Positions 23,600 through 36,576 of a DNA stretch of 64,000 nucleotides are shown here, in pieces; positions within the stretch are counted from its first letter, which is position 1; every line of letters begins with the position of its first letter. The notes beneath the pieces were generated by a model, which saw nothing but the letters and a program-made list of their open reading frames with translations, was not told the origin of the DNA and ran no database searches. The stretch comes from Limnanthes douglasii subsp. nivea. Taxonomy: Eukaryota > Streptophyta > Magnoliopsida > Brassicales > Limnanthaceae. Location: positions 196,935,273 through 196,999,272 of the forward strand of contig JAUPFV010000002.1 in NCBI GenBank assembly GCA_036936605.1. The letters run 5' to 3'. The position numbers and the translations under genes are program-made.

Positions 23600-24912
23600 T
23601 GTGTCCCTGGAAAAATTTAGCAAAACCCCCTTTGTTAGAGGATCTGTTATAATGGAGTTTGTGTCGATGTGCTCTACATTTATCTGATCCATCTGAACTC
23701 TCTCTTTAATATACATTAATTTATGTCTATGTGTTTGGATTTAGACGAACTTATATTGTTGTTAGAGTACTGCACCGCTGAATTGTTTTCCCAAGACATC
23801 CTTATGGGACCTTATATCCCTTGTATAATGCACAACCCGGTGGCAAAATTCTGCAGCCATAATGTCCGGTTTGATGCCTCAAAGCATGCAACAATTTTTT
23901 TTACCATGGTAAATGATGCAACAATTGTTTACTTTACATTTTTCAAGGATATTGCACCTTCAGACAATAAAAATATGTTGCCCGAAGTGTTTTCAGTGCG
24001 TCTATGCATCCACCAAAATCTGAGTCGAAATACTTAATAATCTCCAGCCTTTCCGAATTTATATATGTCAACATGTGCCCTTTTGTTCCTTTAATATACT
24101 AGAGTAAAATGTTTTCCAGTGATACATGCCTAGGTTACTAACATATTTATAGCACAAGAAATATTCGGCCTAGTACAAGCTTGAGTATAAATTAAACTCG
24201 CAACTACCAAAACATAAGAGACCGTTTTCATTGCCTCAATCTTAAGTGTTGTCTTAGAATAATGACTCAGACTAAGCTTGTCACCCTTTGCTATATGGGT
24301 ACTCAGGGGTGTGCAATTTTCCGATCTGTAACGTTGTAGCACACTTTTAATATATACTTTTTTTGATATCCAAGAATACCACGAGAGATCTCTCGATATA
24401 TCTGGATTCCTAACACAAAACTGACATCACCAAGATCTTTCATATAAAACTTGTCTGATAGAAATATCTTCATATTTTGTAATAATTATTTATAGTTTGA
24501 GGCAAAAAATATGCCATTCACATATAATATAAGAAATATGAATTACTCCAACTGAACTTGTGATACATACAATCCTCAATCGAGTTGACTTCAAAATCAA
24601 AATAAACTATCACCTCAAATAATTTATTGTACCGCTGATGAGAGGCTTGTTCGAGCCTATAAATGGACTTCTTAAGACTACAAAGTAGATCATTTGATTT
24701 TCTTACTACAAAGTGTTCTGATTGCACCATATAAATCATTTCATCGCTTTTTTTATTGAGAAAAGCGGTCTTAACATCCATCTTATGAAGCTCAAGGTCA
24801 AAACATGCAACCACTTCCATGATTGTTCTAAAGGAATCCTTCGTCGATACCAAGGAAAATATTTTACAAAAATAAATCCCTTCATGGAGAAACAATTTAC
24901 ATATGTTCAATA
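23600..24912 (-). pseudogene. Ty1/copia reverse transcriptase-RNase H remnant (minus)
   Basis: On the minus strand the block 24910-24518 reads FSLVSTKDSFRTIMEVVACFDLELHKMDVKTAFLN and QSEHFVVRKSNDLLCSLKKSIYRLEQASH, which is the copia RT core. Block 24342-24130 reads ENCTPLSTHIAKGDKLSL and SLIYTQACTRPNISCAINML, the RT/RNase H junction. Further RNase H pieces continue to about 23640. The frames are broken and the element is truncated at about 24912, where plus-strand copia sequence starts. Confidence 0.75.
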
Positions 24913-24914
24913 AT

Positions 24915-25670
24915 GGGTTTGAAGAAGGAAATGAGGGTTATGTGTGATCGTTCAAGAGATATCTCTATGGGCTGAAACAGTTACCGAGACAGTGGAATAG
25001 AATATTTGATTCTTCTATGAGATCGATTAAATATATCTTTAACTGTTAGGGTAAATGTGTCTATTGGAATGGGGAAACACACGAGAAAAGACAAGTCCTA
25101 TAATTGGTGTATCTTGATTACGCATTAATAGTTGGAAAACATATGATGATATTGAAGCGTTAAAGACTCAGCTGGAATGAGAGTTTGAGATGAAGGATAT
25201 GAGAGAGACTAAGAGGATAGTTAGTAGTGAGATCAAGAATAACATGTCGAAGGAGTATTTATTCTTATCTTAATAAAAATATATACAAAAAATTCTAAGG
25301 AAATTATCGATGTCAAAAGCAATAGTGGTTAAAATTTCCATTGGTTCCCAATTCAAACTCAGTGTCAGTCAAACATCAATCGAAACATCAGATAAGAAGT
25401 ATATGTTGGGAACACATTATACCAATATTATTGGTAGTATTATGGCGTTATTATTTGAATAAGACCTGAGCTTGCCTACATTATAAGTATTTTGAGAAGA
25501 TTTATGTCGAATCTAGAAAGGACACATAGGCATACACTCAAGTGGCTCATGAGATACTTGAAGGGTTATTTTGTTGTAAGGTTGTGTTACAATTAAAAAA
25601 ATATGGGTGATATATTTTTGAAATGGTATGTGAACTCCGATTATGCGGGCTGCTTTGACACAAGGACGTT
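24915..25670 (+). pseudogene. Ty1/copia polyprotein remnant, left part (split by the Tat insertion)
   Basis: Plus-strand pieces read SLYGLKQLPRQWNRIFDSSMRSI (RT), EKIYVESRKDT and later KWYVNSDYAGCFDT (RNase H). Many stops and frameshifts interrupt it. The sequence breaks off in RNase H exactly where the Tat element begins at 25671, and the same protein resumes at 36577. Confidence 0.75.
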
Positions 25671-26094
25671 TGATGAACTCATATATTTTTTAGTAATAAA
25701 TCCGGATGTGAAAATATTCGTATGAGAGTGTCAGTCTAAGAAATGTTCGTATCAGATGCTTTTAGAGAGAAAATCAATATTTAATAGAGAGAGAAAGAGA
25801 CAAAAAGAATAAATGTAGTAATAATTGACTAATCATTGGACCTTTTTCCCAAAAGGGAATGTCCTTTATATAGTACATGAGGTGAATAATAAAATTACAT
25901 GATTAACCACTGTTAAAGTGGATCTCTCACCCCACTTCATTACTGTTCATAAACAAGCTCACTAGTTGTTACATTTTACCCCCTCAATCTTTATATTTGC
26001 TTTGGATTAGTCATTGGCAACTAATTATACCTATTTGAACCTTGTGTTTGTTAGACCAAAGCTTATTTATCATCATGTTTTCCTTCCCTTATCA
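25671..26094 (-). repeat. 3' LTR of the nested Tat element
   Basis: This 424-bp LTR matches 36150-36571 and, in reverse, 4370-4771. The sequence GGGCTAC just outside at 26095-26101 (read on the minus strand) is the end of the polypurine tract. Confidence 0.92.
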
Positions 26095-26681
26095 GTAGCC
26101 CATCAGTCATTGTGAAAGTATTTGAGGAATGACTAATTTTGAGAACAAATATTTCTTTATGTTGAGCCTCCCCTAACTTTTGTTCCTGAGATCCTCCTCG
26201 GACTGATTTGAGGATGAATTTTTATTCCTTTAAGTCTGCCTAGATTTTCCGGTCCTTGGGCCTCCACAGATCATTTTTGTTTCATATTCCAATCAAACGA
26301 TTTCATTACTTGTGTTTTAAATAAATCTTCTTATGGGGACTTCCCCGAATCGAATTTTGTAATCTTACTCAGACTTGTGACCACTCTTTTGGTCATGATG
26401 ACATCATATCACCCATAATTTATTTTAGTTTCGCGTGCAATTATCTATCCGTTGTGGTGTCAGAAATAGCCTAAGGCAACGACATCACCTCTGGCCACGT
26501 GTCGATCACCTCCTAACACACACCAATACACTTTTTAGGAAAATATTTGAGTGGGATAACGTGTCGAGGCCCTTGAGTTTAACCCTTCAACTTATACTTG
26601 GTTAGAAAAAACTTTCTTTCATAAATACTCGTTCTAGAGAGATAAATAACTTTTGAGGTCGAGTTATTTTCTTAACCTTTC

Positions 26682-29494
26682 ATGCCTGAGAAGTTTGTGA
26701 ACCTTGAAAGATACGAACTTTGGAGGTGGTTCAACATTTCTAGCAAAATAGAGAAGAGAAGAGCTTTCGGTGTTAGAGAACACCCCACACCTGGCAAAAA
26801 ATTTCAACCTACATTTCGTGATGATTGGTCTCCTCTTCGGTGAAGATTTGATATAATAGGATCTTCAGGTAAAAACTTATCGTCTTCTTCACTTAGAGCT
26901 TCTGCTTCATCTGTCGCGCAGCCCCCGGTCAATCTTGTTTAGGGCAAAACAAGGGTGACCGTTTTCCTTCCAACAGTAGTCGTCAATCATTCTCATTCTT
27001 ACCCATGAGTGGTGACAAGGACAATCTTCTTGAGATGGATAGCAGAGATTGGGCCAAAAGAAAACAATCCCTAGAACTGGTTAAGAGATCTATCAAAATT
27101 AAATTGGCCTCCTCGGTTACGACTCTGCAGGTCACTCCCCAATGATCTCCACAGACCACTCCTGAAGTTAGTCCACGAAGTCCTTCATCCAAAAATGTTC
27201 GTCCAAGGAAGGTTCCAAAGTCCATCTCTGAATCTCAAGAAAACAGGATGTCTGATGAGTCAGGCACTGACCGGGGAGCTAACCTAATGGCCCCAGTAGA
27301 AGCAGAGCCTATTCAGGCTATCCCCATGCTGCCGTCTACCTTCAGATATTTGGTGTCGAATCGAGAAATTTCTCCTCCTCCCCCCAATATTGTTGTCACT
27401 TCTCCCAATCGTCAAGGAGAAACGTCCAAGGGAAATAAAAAGAAGCAGAAAAGAAGACGTGCCTTGAATCTCCCTTCAAACATAGAAGATACCTTGGTAA
27501 TAATCTTTGCGGGATTGAGACCAAGCACTTACTTGCGCTTTTCAGGGTTAAGTACAAATATTTCCATCCGACCGAGGAGGTAAAGCTGAGGGACCGATGG
27601 GTGACCCCAAAAAGCGGTATAATCTCATTTCCAACTGTTGGAGAAACACCCATCTATGTTTGTAACCATGAACTAATACTCTACACAGAACTCATGAATT
27701 GGGGTCTTCGTCTGTCCCTTAACCCTGCTTTGGTAGAAGACTTCAACCTGATCGAGTTGTGTCCATCTCAGGCCGACCCGGATATGTGGTACACGCTTAT
27801 GGCCTGTCTTATGGCTTCTAGGATTTTCTAAATCGAATTCTCAATGGAGCAACTTGTATCTATTTTGGGGGTAGCCAAAAATTGTCCTTACCACTCTTTA
27901 AGGATTTCCAAACAATATAAAGTAGTCAAGGATCACTTAGAGGTAGATAAAAAGTGGAAAGAACATTTTATCTTCATCTTCGGATTATAGGAGACGGGCT
28001 TTGAGAACTCCAAAGAAATGCCTCATCGACTATCTTTGGAATGGACTGGACGAGGTACTAGTCTACTTATTCTGTTTTATTCATCTAAATTGATCATACT
28101 AATTTTTTTTTATGAACAGCTATGAAAGGTATTGCTAAGCCTTTCAAAGACTATGTTAAGTCTGCCAATGACATCTTCGAGACGTTAATCGCTTGGGCAG
28201 GTGCCAATTGGAGATATAAATTCCATAGGTGCTTTACACCCTCGAATTTAGTCAGAAGCAATCTTTGGAGATATGACCCGAGTCAAAAGAAATCCTTGAA
28301 GGAGTTGATGCTACCTCCTCCAGAAGGTGTTGTTCTCAAATGTTTGGAAGGGTTGGACAACCAAGTCTTTCTTCCAACCTGAGCTAGGGCTCTGAGTCAT
28401 CAGGATACTACAAATACGATGGTGAGGACAAAAAGACTGATGATGACGTTGACTCGGAAGAAGACGTCCGAGAGGAACAACAAAATGAATTCCATGAGGA
28501 ACAACAGACTGTTTCCCATGATAGATCACCAGTTGAGGTCCAGGAAGTCCAACGGACTAATATTCGAATGGGATCCCAAATTGACGTTCAAGAAGAAAAC
28601 CCAACAGATGTTATCCATAAAGAAGTGATTGAAGTGAGGCCAACATGGAGGGAAGGTGTTATGAGACCAAAAAGATTTTTTGCTCAAGAAAAGCAAAATA
28701 AGTTTATTGATAGTGAGGAGGAAAATGAAAACACAACGGGCCCGAGTTTTCCCCCTGTAAAGAAAGTTGTTATCGTCAACTTGGACTCCGGTAGGGAGTT
28801 TGTCCAAAGTAAAAAAGTTACTGGGGAAATTCCTAGGGAGGGTGAAAATCTGTCTCATGCCTCAACTTATTTTGATGTTTACGAGAATGACTTTGTTCCT
28901 AACAAACTCAATAAATTTCTCCATGTTATTGCTCTCATTGAAAGAAAAGCCAACCGTAAATATCGTTATAAAAGCGAAGGTATTCAAAGGAGAACTGAAG
29001 TGAAAAACTTGACTGTTGAGGTTAAGAACTTGAATGATGAAATTGTTCGCCTAAAGAATGCAATTGAAGACCAGAGAAAGACTGAACTGAAGAAAGTGGA
29101 GGATGAACTCGCTCATGAGAAAAAAGTATCTTCTGATCATCTAAAGAAAATTACTTCATTGAAGACTAAACTTTCTGAGGAAAAAACAAAGTTTGATGAC
29201 GAAATGGAACGTTTCATCATTAAGGATACTGCACGGGACACCCTTATCGATGGTCTCGTTAGTTCATGTGGAATCACTACAACATATTTTGAGAACGCTA
29301 TTGACGACATCGAAAAACTCGCAAAGGAGAACGAGTCCTTGAAGAATAACTTTGTAGCTGAGAAGAAGAAATGCTTTGATGCTTATGTTGCCGACTACGT
29401 TTCTCGTCTTGAAGCAAGAAATGCTAACCTCAGATTAGCTTTGGTTATGGAAATGCATGAATGCTTTCGTGACTTAAAATTAGGAATTCTTTAG
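26682..29494 (+). pseudogene. Antisense gene of the Tat element (PF04195-like domain plus coiled coil)
   Basis: The gene runs opposite to the element. Blocks in order: MPEKFVNLERYELWRWFN (26682), a Pro/Ser-rich linker with KGNKKKQKRRR (27248-27583), a domain with VCNHELILYTELMNWGLRL and FNLIELCPSQADPDMWYT (27601-27831), MKGIAKPFKDYVKSANDIFE (28122-28382), and a 308-codon open frame (28568-29494). That frame becomes a long Lys/Glu heptad-rich coiled coil from about residue 110 to 270. A likely intron (GTACTAG ... GAACAG) lies at about 28055-28119 and has a counterpart in the other copy. The middle block resembles Pfam PF04195. Stops and frame changes interrupt the N-terminal half, but the coiled-coil frame is intact. 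The function is unknown. Confidence 0.7.
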
Positions 29495-29879
29495 CTACAT
29501 GTTCTAGAAAAACATCGTATAGTTGGCATTTCTGAGAAAGACTTAGTGAGTAGAAGTGATTCGAGAATCTCTTCATCCGGTTCGGACTCCTCAAAAGATA
29601 TCAAAGATGAATCCGTGCTCGGATAAAACAAATGATTGTTGTTTATTTATATTCGAATTTTATCTTTTGTATAACCTTTGTTAACCTCCCTTTTTGGAAT
29701 CCATGATCAGACTTGCTCAAAAATCTTTATTTTATATGACTTTGTGTTACTAGCAATCTAAGTGACACAGTGTTTTGTATGATCACCTTCTATAGTTTTA
29801 TGAAGAAGTTATCTTCCTCCAAAGTTTTCCATATGATTAAGCAATTTGTTGATCAACATTCATTAGTTGGCCTTTCTAA

Positions 29880-30125
29880 CTCAAAAAGATGAGCATTAGA
29901 GTATGATATTATTTAGGTGGACACTATTTTTTTGCCTTCAACAGAAGACTTTCTTAGTTCAAAATAATGAACATTGTACCCCAACATTGGTTGGAGATCA
30001 ATCTGACTCAAAACGATGAGCATTATCATCCAAAATGATATTCTTTTAGGTTAAAAAAGATGAACAACAACATCCAAACTTTTATGGAGGGTCTTTTGAG
30101 TCTAAAAAGATGAACATTTAAAAGT
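29880..30125 (-). repeat. ~50-bp tandem repeats in the Tat spacer
   Basis: Units built around AAAAGATGAACATT..., with CTTTTAGGTTAAAAAAGATG, recur about five times. They are the reverse counterpart of the array at 200-560. Confidence 0.65.
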
Positions 30126-30279
30126 TTTTTATATATAAGTCGGCTATTAGGAAACCTCATTAAAACCTTCCCGCACCACCGGGTAGGAAAGAGTATGCCA
30201 CCGATGGTTACATAAGTTCATTAAGAAAATTTACAAATTTACACATTCACTCTAGATAACACTTGAGGTGCTCAATATT

Positions 30280-31260
30280 CTAGGGGTGGGGAAGATCTCT
30301 TCCTTCTTTATCTTTGAGTCTGTATGTCCACGGTTTGACTTTTTTTGTCACCGTGTACGGACCCTCCCAGTTATGAGCTAGTTTGCCAAGCCTTTTTTCT
30401 TTCGTATGGAGGAACATTTTCCTCAAAACTTTGTCATCAGATTTAAATTCTCGTCTTCTAACTTTTGAAGCATACCGACTTCTCATCAAAGTATGATAGT
30501 GTAGAGAATTCAACTGTGTCATTCTTCGTTTTTCCTCTACTATATCTAACTCTGTGCACTTTCCCTTGTTATTTATCTCCTCAGAATATTTACTGAGCCT
30601 AAATGAAGGGAAGATTGTCTCTGATGGTACCATTGTATCCATCCCATAAACGAGTGCGAACGATGATTCTTGCGTTGCGATCCGAGGAGTAGTTATGTAA
30701 GTCCATAAAACCTTTTGTAAATAATCCGTCCATTTTCCAGCCTTACCTTTCAAGTTCTTTTTTAGACCATCTACACCTATCTGATTAGTCACCTCGACTT
30801 GACCATTCACTTGGGGGTGAAAAGGTGCTGAGAAGCATTGTTGTATCCCTTTGGGTACACATAAATTTTACATCTCTTTGTTATCCAGCTGTGGTCTGTT
30901 TTCCATTGTTATTTTCCTCGGAATCCCAAAATGACAACAAATATTAGAAACGATAAATTTGATCGCATCCTTAGCTCTTGTCCCTGCCAAAGGCTCAGCT
31001 TCCACCCATTTTGAAAAATAATTGACTAGAACAATGATTATCTGTCGACCTTGGGATGCCATTAGTAAAGGTCCGAGTAGGTCAATTCCCCATCGGTCAA
31101 ATGGTAAAGACTCAGGTATTGATTCGAGAGGCACACCTGGTGAATAGATTGCGTTAGCGAATCTTTGGCAAGTATCACAATTTTATACTAACTCTGTAGC
31201 ATCCGGTGATAGATTCGGCCAATAATACCCAACAAGAAGAACTCTTCATATTATTTTTTT
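30280..31260 (-). pseudogene. Gypsy integrase domain
   Basis: Minus-strand frames read SIPESLPFDRWGIDLLGPL, IIIVLVNYFSKWVEAEPL and IVSNICCHFGIPRKITMENRP (31134-30868), then VEVTNQIGVDGLKKNLKGK and FALVYGMDTMVPSE, and a chromo-like tail ending RLKDKEGRDLPHP (30810-30280). This is the standard gypsy integrase core: the first Asp is in the GIDLLGP motif, but the second-Asp motif (usually TDNG) reads MENRP, so the catalytic set is incomplete. A frame break near 30850 separates the halves. It closes the pol gene just before the tandem-repeat spacer. Confidence 0.8.
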
Positions 31261-31761
31261 GTAGCCACAATGTGTTGACCCTTCCCCGTCATGTAACTCT
31301 GAAAGTATCATCTGCGATTCATCTCTTCCAAAACGTCAGAGTAAAGGTCGGCTAAAATATTTTTTTATACAGTACATACCTGAGGACAACATATCTGCAT
31401 GCTTAAATCGTATTCTTTTAGCCATCACCTTATCATCTGGTAGTATATCATTCACCAAAAATTCTTGAATCTCGCTCCTCCGGTCTTTTACCATACTTAT
31501 AGAATTTTGAAAAACTTTGAATAATCCTTCAACCAATTTAGATCCCTTTACTATAAAATGGTTTTCTTGTGTGATTATCTAAGGGTATTTATCTGAGTAA
31601 GAAACTTTAGCCAAAGAATCAGCTACCAAATTTCCAACTCTGTAAATATGTATGTATCTGACGCCTTCAAAAGCCATAGTTAAATTCTTTGGAGCCTCCA
31701 CATACTCCACTAAATGATATTTTATTGCTTTCGATAGGCCATATGCATGGTTTATGAGAAG

Positions 31762-32157
31762 CTATGAATCGCTTATAAATGTTACTATTTTAGCTTCGCA
31801 GATTTTAGCAAGTCTCAAGCTCGTCAAAGCAAATTCGTACTCGGCTTTGTTTGATGCTTTAAATCCAAATTGGATGGCTTGATACATTGTAATTCCTTCA
31901 GGAGAAACCAATTGTACCCATGCTCCACAACCAGACGAGCTTGAACCCCCATCAGTTCGGAAAGTCCACTCTGCTCCAAGTTTTTCCTCATCGATTTCCA
32001 TATTAGTCCTCTCGAAATGAAATTCGACTAAGAAGTCAACTAATGCTTGTGCTTTAATAACAGTTCTTGGCTCAAAATCAATATAAAAATCCCCTAGCTC
32101 AACCGACCAGTTAGTCATTCTCCCCAACACATCAATCCTTTGTAACATGTTTTTCAA
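31762..32157 (-). pseudogene. Tat-clade RNase H domain
   Basis: The 131-codon frame reads RMTNWSVELGDFYIDFEPRTVIKAQALVDFL, then WTFRTDGGSSSSGCGAWVQLVSPEG, FKASNKAEYEFALTSLRLA and FISDS. The second part (TDGGS ... KAEYE ... SDS) has the Asp-Glu-Asp arrangement of the additional, archaeal-type RNase H that Tat elements carry after their normal one. Further degraded RNase H sequence continues to about 31340. It lies between RT and integrase, as expected. Confidence 0.75.
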
Positions 32158-32159
32158 TA

Positions 32160-33230
32160 AAAAGATGTTAGTACAACAATTAATGAGCCAGGAAGTAAGG
32201 CCTCATTTTTTGCGCGGATGTAACTAGTGCATGGGCTAGCTTTTCTAACATGAGTTATCATTTCTCAACATCCAGAAGACTTTTACTCACATAATATACT
32301 GGCCTCAGAACATTATCCTCATCTCGGATTAAAACTGCAATCACAGAAAAATCTGACACTGCCAAATAGATATATAAATTTTCTTTGGATTTGGCTTTGT
32401 CAAGATTTCTGGTGAAGAAATGTATTCTTTAATATGATTATAAGAATCCGAACACTCCTGAGTCCAATAAAAAATTTGCTTTTCTTAGCACTTGGAAAAA
32501 GCAGCGCACTTATGTGATGACCGTGATATAAACTTGTTCAACACTGCCAATCTTCATGTTAAAATTTGTACCTCTTTGATTATTCTCGGAGTACTCAGAG
32601 CCTTTAATTATATCGAGTCGGCTTCAACAACATGCTCACTATGTACCTTAAAAACGTTCCGGATCTTACCCCAAACGTACATGTTTCTGGATACAATTTT
32701 AGGTTTCTCTTTGTCAAGTTGGCAAAATTTTCTTTTAAGTCAGCCAAATGGTTTTCATCCTTTGAGCTTTTGACTAACATGTCATGAATTTAAACCTCAA
32801 CATTTCTTCCAATTTGGAACTCAAAAGCTTTGTTTACTAAACGCTGATATGTCGCTTCGACTTTATTTAACCCAAATGACACTACCTTGTAGAAATGCAA
32901 ACCTCTTCATGTGATGAGAGTCGTACTTTCCTGATCTCTTGGGTCCATTCGGATTTGATTATTACCAACATAAGCATCCATAAAAGATAACAGTCGGTTT
33001 CTGGAGGTCGAATCAACTAACTGATCTATTATGGGTACGGGGATAAGATATTTGGGGCACACTCTGTTTAGATCAGTGAAGTCCACAGACATTCGTCACT
33101 TGACATTCTTCATCATTACTAAGACTGGATTAGTAGTCCATAAAAGATATTGTGACTCACGTATATGGCCTACTTTAGTTAAACGATCCACCTCTGCCAT
33201 TATAGCTTCAGATTTTTCTTGAGAAAAATG
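32160..33230 (-). pseudogene. Gypsy reverse transcriptase, decayed
   Basis: The clearest piece, 33092-32907, reads SVDFTDLNRVCPKYLIPVPIIDQLVD and LLSFMDAYVGNNQIRM, which is the RT palm start (VDYTDLNKACPKD.. and FMDAYSGYNQI.. in related elements). Further pieces continue to about 32200 with stops. The catalytic loop could not be found intact. Confidence 0.7.
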
Positions 33231-33522
33231 CTCCCTCTTCTGTATGATTGGATGAACATTGCTTCGTACCGCAAGCCTATGATAAATAATGTTTGTTGGA
33301 ACCCCTATAACATCCTATGTACACCATGCAAACAAATGTAATTTTGTTGATAAAAACTATATTAAACTTTCTTTTACCTCCAGAGATAATCTCGTGCCAA
33401 TTTTGAGGCTTTTACCCGGAAAAAAGACATGCTCATCAAAGTTATCGTCTGGGACTATAAACCCGGGGGTTCCCTCAGATCATCCACGGGATCGGACTCC
33501 GGGGGAACCCTTATTAATTTTT

Positions 33523-35450
33523 TCATTCAACCCTCTTAACTTGCTTGGGAGCCAACACTGCTCGGTAACACTCTTTTACCATCTTCTGGCTGCTTCCAAT
33601 TATTCCCACATTGTTTCCCACAACATATTTTAAACATTGATGAACGGTTGATGGCACAACAAGTATTTTAGATAACCAAAACCTTCTGAAGATAACATTA
33701 TATGATGTGGGAGCATCTATCACTACAAACAGGATTGTAACTACCTTCTTGAATGGTCTTCGGCCCAATTCTACCATCCTCTCAAATTCTCCGACTACCT
33801 CAGTTGTAGCCCCAAAGAATCCGACTATCGTTTGGTCTGATCGTAAGATTGTTGGTGGGTTTTTTATTTGGCTGTTAGTAGTAATAAACATAATGTTAGT
33901 TGAACTACCTGTATTAATAAAAAAAATTGTATCTCATTCCCCACTATCTCCGCTCCGATGACTATTGCATCCTCATGCGGGCCCGCTACATCCCTCATAT
34001 CGTCATCTTTGAAGAAAAGTATTGGAGACAAATTTATATATAAATGTGTTGAAGTGTCTGCTCTAGTTGTGTTGCTAGACTAATTATGTGTCTATTCCGA
34101 GAATAATTCGATATTCCTGCAATTGTATCTCCCCCCAAAAATTGTTGCTGAGTCAAAGAAAGCACATAACTCACTAACATTTCCTCTTGTTATCGGTTCT
34201 TTTACCATGTTTATTCTGTTTTCGCCGGACTTTGGGTCTAAATACTCAACGGAGATATCGAATGCATCTATAGATTCTGCATCGATTGTTTCAGATATCA
34301 TCATCGTATCCTCTTGCTTAGGAACAACTTCTTGTTTGAGAGCAACTGTAGAATTCTTCTTCACAAAATTGACTAACTTCCCATTTTCTATCAAGTATTG
34401 TACTTATTTTTTCAATGCCACACAGTCTTTTGTATCATGCCCGATATCCTCATGATACTGACAATACTTGTTTTTTCTATGCTCCATCGAAGTCTACATT
34501 GGGAAAACCTTACGAAAGTGTACATTCGAACGTGCATTTTCAAAGATAGTATGACCCATTTATTGGACGTGGGTCTGACATATTGTTGAATGTTGACCAT
34601 TGGTGTGTATTGTTGAGTGTTGACTACCCTTTGAGGTTCCTGACTAACAACTTGAACGGGTGTACGGGGTCGGACCGTGCTTGTTGATTGTGTTATTTGT
34701 TGTCGGATGTTTACTGGTGGTACACTGGATCTTATCATGGGTGGATCCTGATAGAACTGATTTGGATTAAACTGCGATATTGATTCTATCTCTGACGCTC
34801 TAGTTTCTTCAACTAAAATTTGTTTTTCTATCTTATCCATCAAAGCTCCAAATGTCATAGCCTGTGTTTCCACAATATTATCTTTCATCACCCTCAGAAA
34901 TAAACCCATTCGGAAGGAAGCCAAAGCCACTTTGTCTTCACAAAACTCTATATTTATCTTGACCTGGATAAAACTTTTTGTATACTCTTTGAGACTCTCC
35001 CCCACTTTTTACCTGCAGTAGATTATAGTGTCCCTGTTTTCTCAAACTTTTTTCTTCCAACAAAATATTGTCGGAACATGCTCCAGATCATATCAAAATT
35101 CTTGATACACCCTTGAGGTAAACGATTATACCATTTTGACGCAACATTTTTGAAAGTTTAAGAGAAATCCCTACAAAATAAATTAGCGTCGTCGTAATTG
35201 ATTAGAAAATTCTTGAACTGTTCGATGTGGCTGTCCGGATCTTGAGCCCCATCAAACTTTTCCAACTTGGATATGTCAAACCAATTTGGAAGATGACCAT
35301 ACAAAATTTCCGAAGAGAGTGAAGATGACCTCCAATTGTGTCTGACCTTATACGCGCTTCCCCCCGGTCCTTCGTTTGGTGTCACATATAGACCTTCCTC
35401 AGACGGGAAAGTACATTGATTACTGACTCGGTAATCCTGATTGTAGCTGT
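33523..35450 (-). pseudogene. Gypsy gag and protease region
   Basis: Minus-strand gag pieces read YGHLPNWFDISKLEKFDGAQDPDSHIEQFKNFL (35385-35158) and MGESLKEYTKSFIQVKINIEFCEDKVALASFRMGL with MTFGALMDKIEKQILVEE (35005-34412), typical of a gypsy gag. Protease-like sequence follows (34394-34092, then 33891-33523 with VVIDAPTSYNVIFRRFWL, the usual end of the protease). Several frameshifts separate them. Confidence 0.75.
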
Positions 35451-36149
35451 TAGACTGAATTTGCCTCCGCGGAGTTATATGTTCTTGTCGAGTTGTATTT
35501 ACCGTTTTGTCAGGCTCTTCGGAATATAACTTTCTCTTTCCATGATCATGTTTTTCTTCCTCGAACCCTTAGTCCTTCGACTGGTTCGATGAGAACTTTT
35601 ATGAACCCTCGAATATATTTGTCTCTGACATGCATTATGCCTAGCATCGGTATCCGAGGATGAAAATTCATCTAAACTAAAAAAAGTATACTCATTAGAA
35701 TCCGGCTGATTCATATCGTTGTTCAAATATAGCTCGCATTTTGGAGGATCAACGACTTTTTATTTGATTATTTTCCTTGGATTGATTGACATCTTGGGCT
35801 TGATCTGCCACAATGTGCTTTCGTGGAACCTCTGATTTGATTCTTCATGAGCTGATTATCGCTTCCTTTTCAGTATTTAGCCTCTCAATGTCCTATAATA
35901 GCTCTTCCCGCCTGGCTACTAAGACAGATTCTATGAGATCTTCAAGATATTGATTATTGTTGTTTCTTTCATTTGTTACTTTCTCTTCCATCACAAGATC
36001 TCCAGATGAGACTCCGATCAAATTTCTTGTTGGATTTGCCTCTGTCTCTCCACGAATTTCAGTTTCTATTGTTTTCTTGTTTTAGATTAACCTTGTGGTT
36101 TTGGAACGGTGATTATGGGTACCACTCAGGTTCCCACAGACGGATCAAC

Positions 36150-36571
36150 TGATGAACTTAGATATTTCTTAGTAATAAATCTGGATGTGAAAATATTCGT
36201 ATCGGAGTGTTAGTATAAGAAATTTTCATATCAAATGCTTTTAGAGAGAGAATCAATATTTAATAGAGAGAGGAAGAGACGAAAGTAATAAATATAGTAA
36301 TAATTGACTAATCATTGGACCTTTCCCCAAAAGGTAATGTCCTTTATATAGTACACGAGGTGAATAATAAAATTATATGATTACCACTGTTAAAGTGGAT
36401 CTCTCACCCTACTCATTTACTATTCATAAACAAGTTCAATAGTTATTACATTTGAACCCCTCAATCCTTATGTTTGCTTTAGATTAGTCTTTGGCAACTA
36501 ATTATACCTATTTGACCATTGTATTTATTAGACCAATGCTTATTTATCATCATATTTTCATTCCCTTATCA
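36150..36571 (-). repeat. 5' LTR of the nested Tat element
   Basis: This is TGATAAGG...TCATCA when read on the minus strand. TATATAAAGG near 36341-36350 is the LTR TATA box in reverse. The internal junction continues as GTTGATCCGTCTGTGGGAAC, where a primer-binding site would lie; I could not name its tRNA. Confidence 0.92.
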
Positions 36572-36576
36572 ACGTT

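Larger units (their letters stand above)
25671..36571 (-). mobile_element. Complete Tat-clade Ty3/gypsy element nested in copia
   Basis: LTRs at 25671-26094 and 36150-36571 share TGAT...ATCA ends. The perfect pentamer ACGTT flanks the element (25666-25670 and 36572-36576). Reading from the right there is the 5' LTR, gag (about 35450-34410), protease (about 34400-33520), RT (33200-32200), RNase H domains (32160-31760), integrase (31250-30280), a repeat spacer (about 30125-29880), an antisense gene (26682-29494, plus strand), a purine tract and the 3' LTR. The RNase H segment and antisense gene place it in the Tat clade. Frames are broken throughout, so it is not autonomous. The LTRs differ at many positions, so the insertion is not recent. 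Confidence 0.92.
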
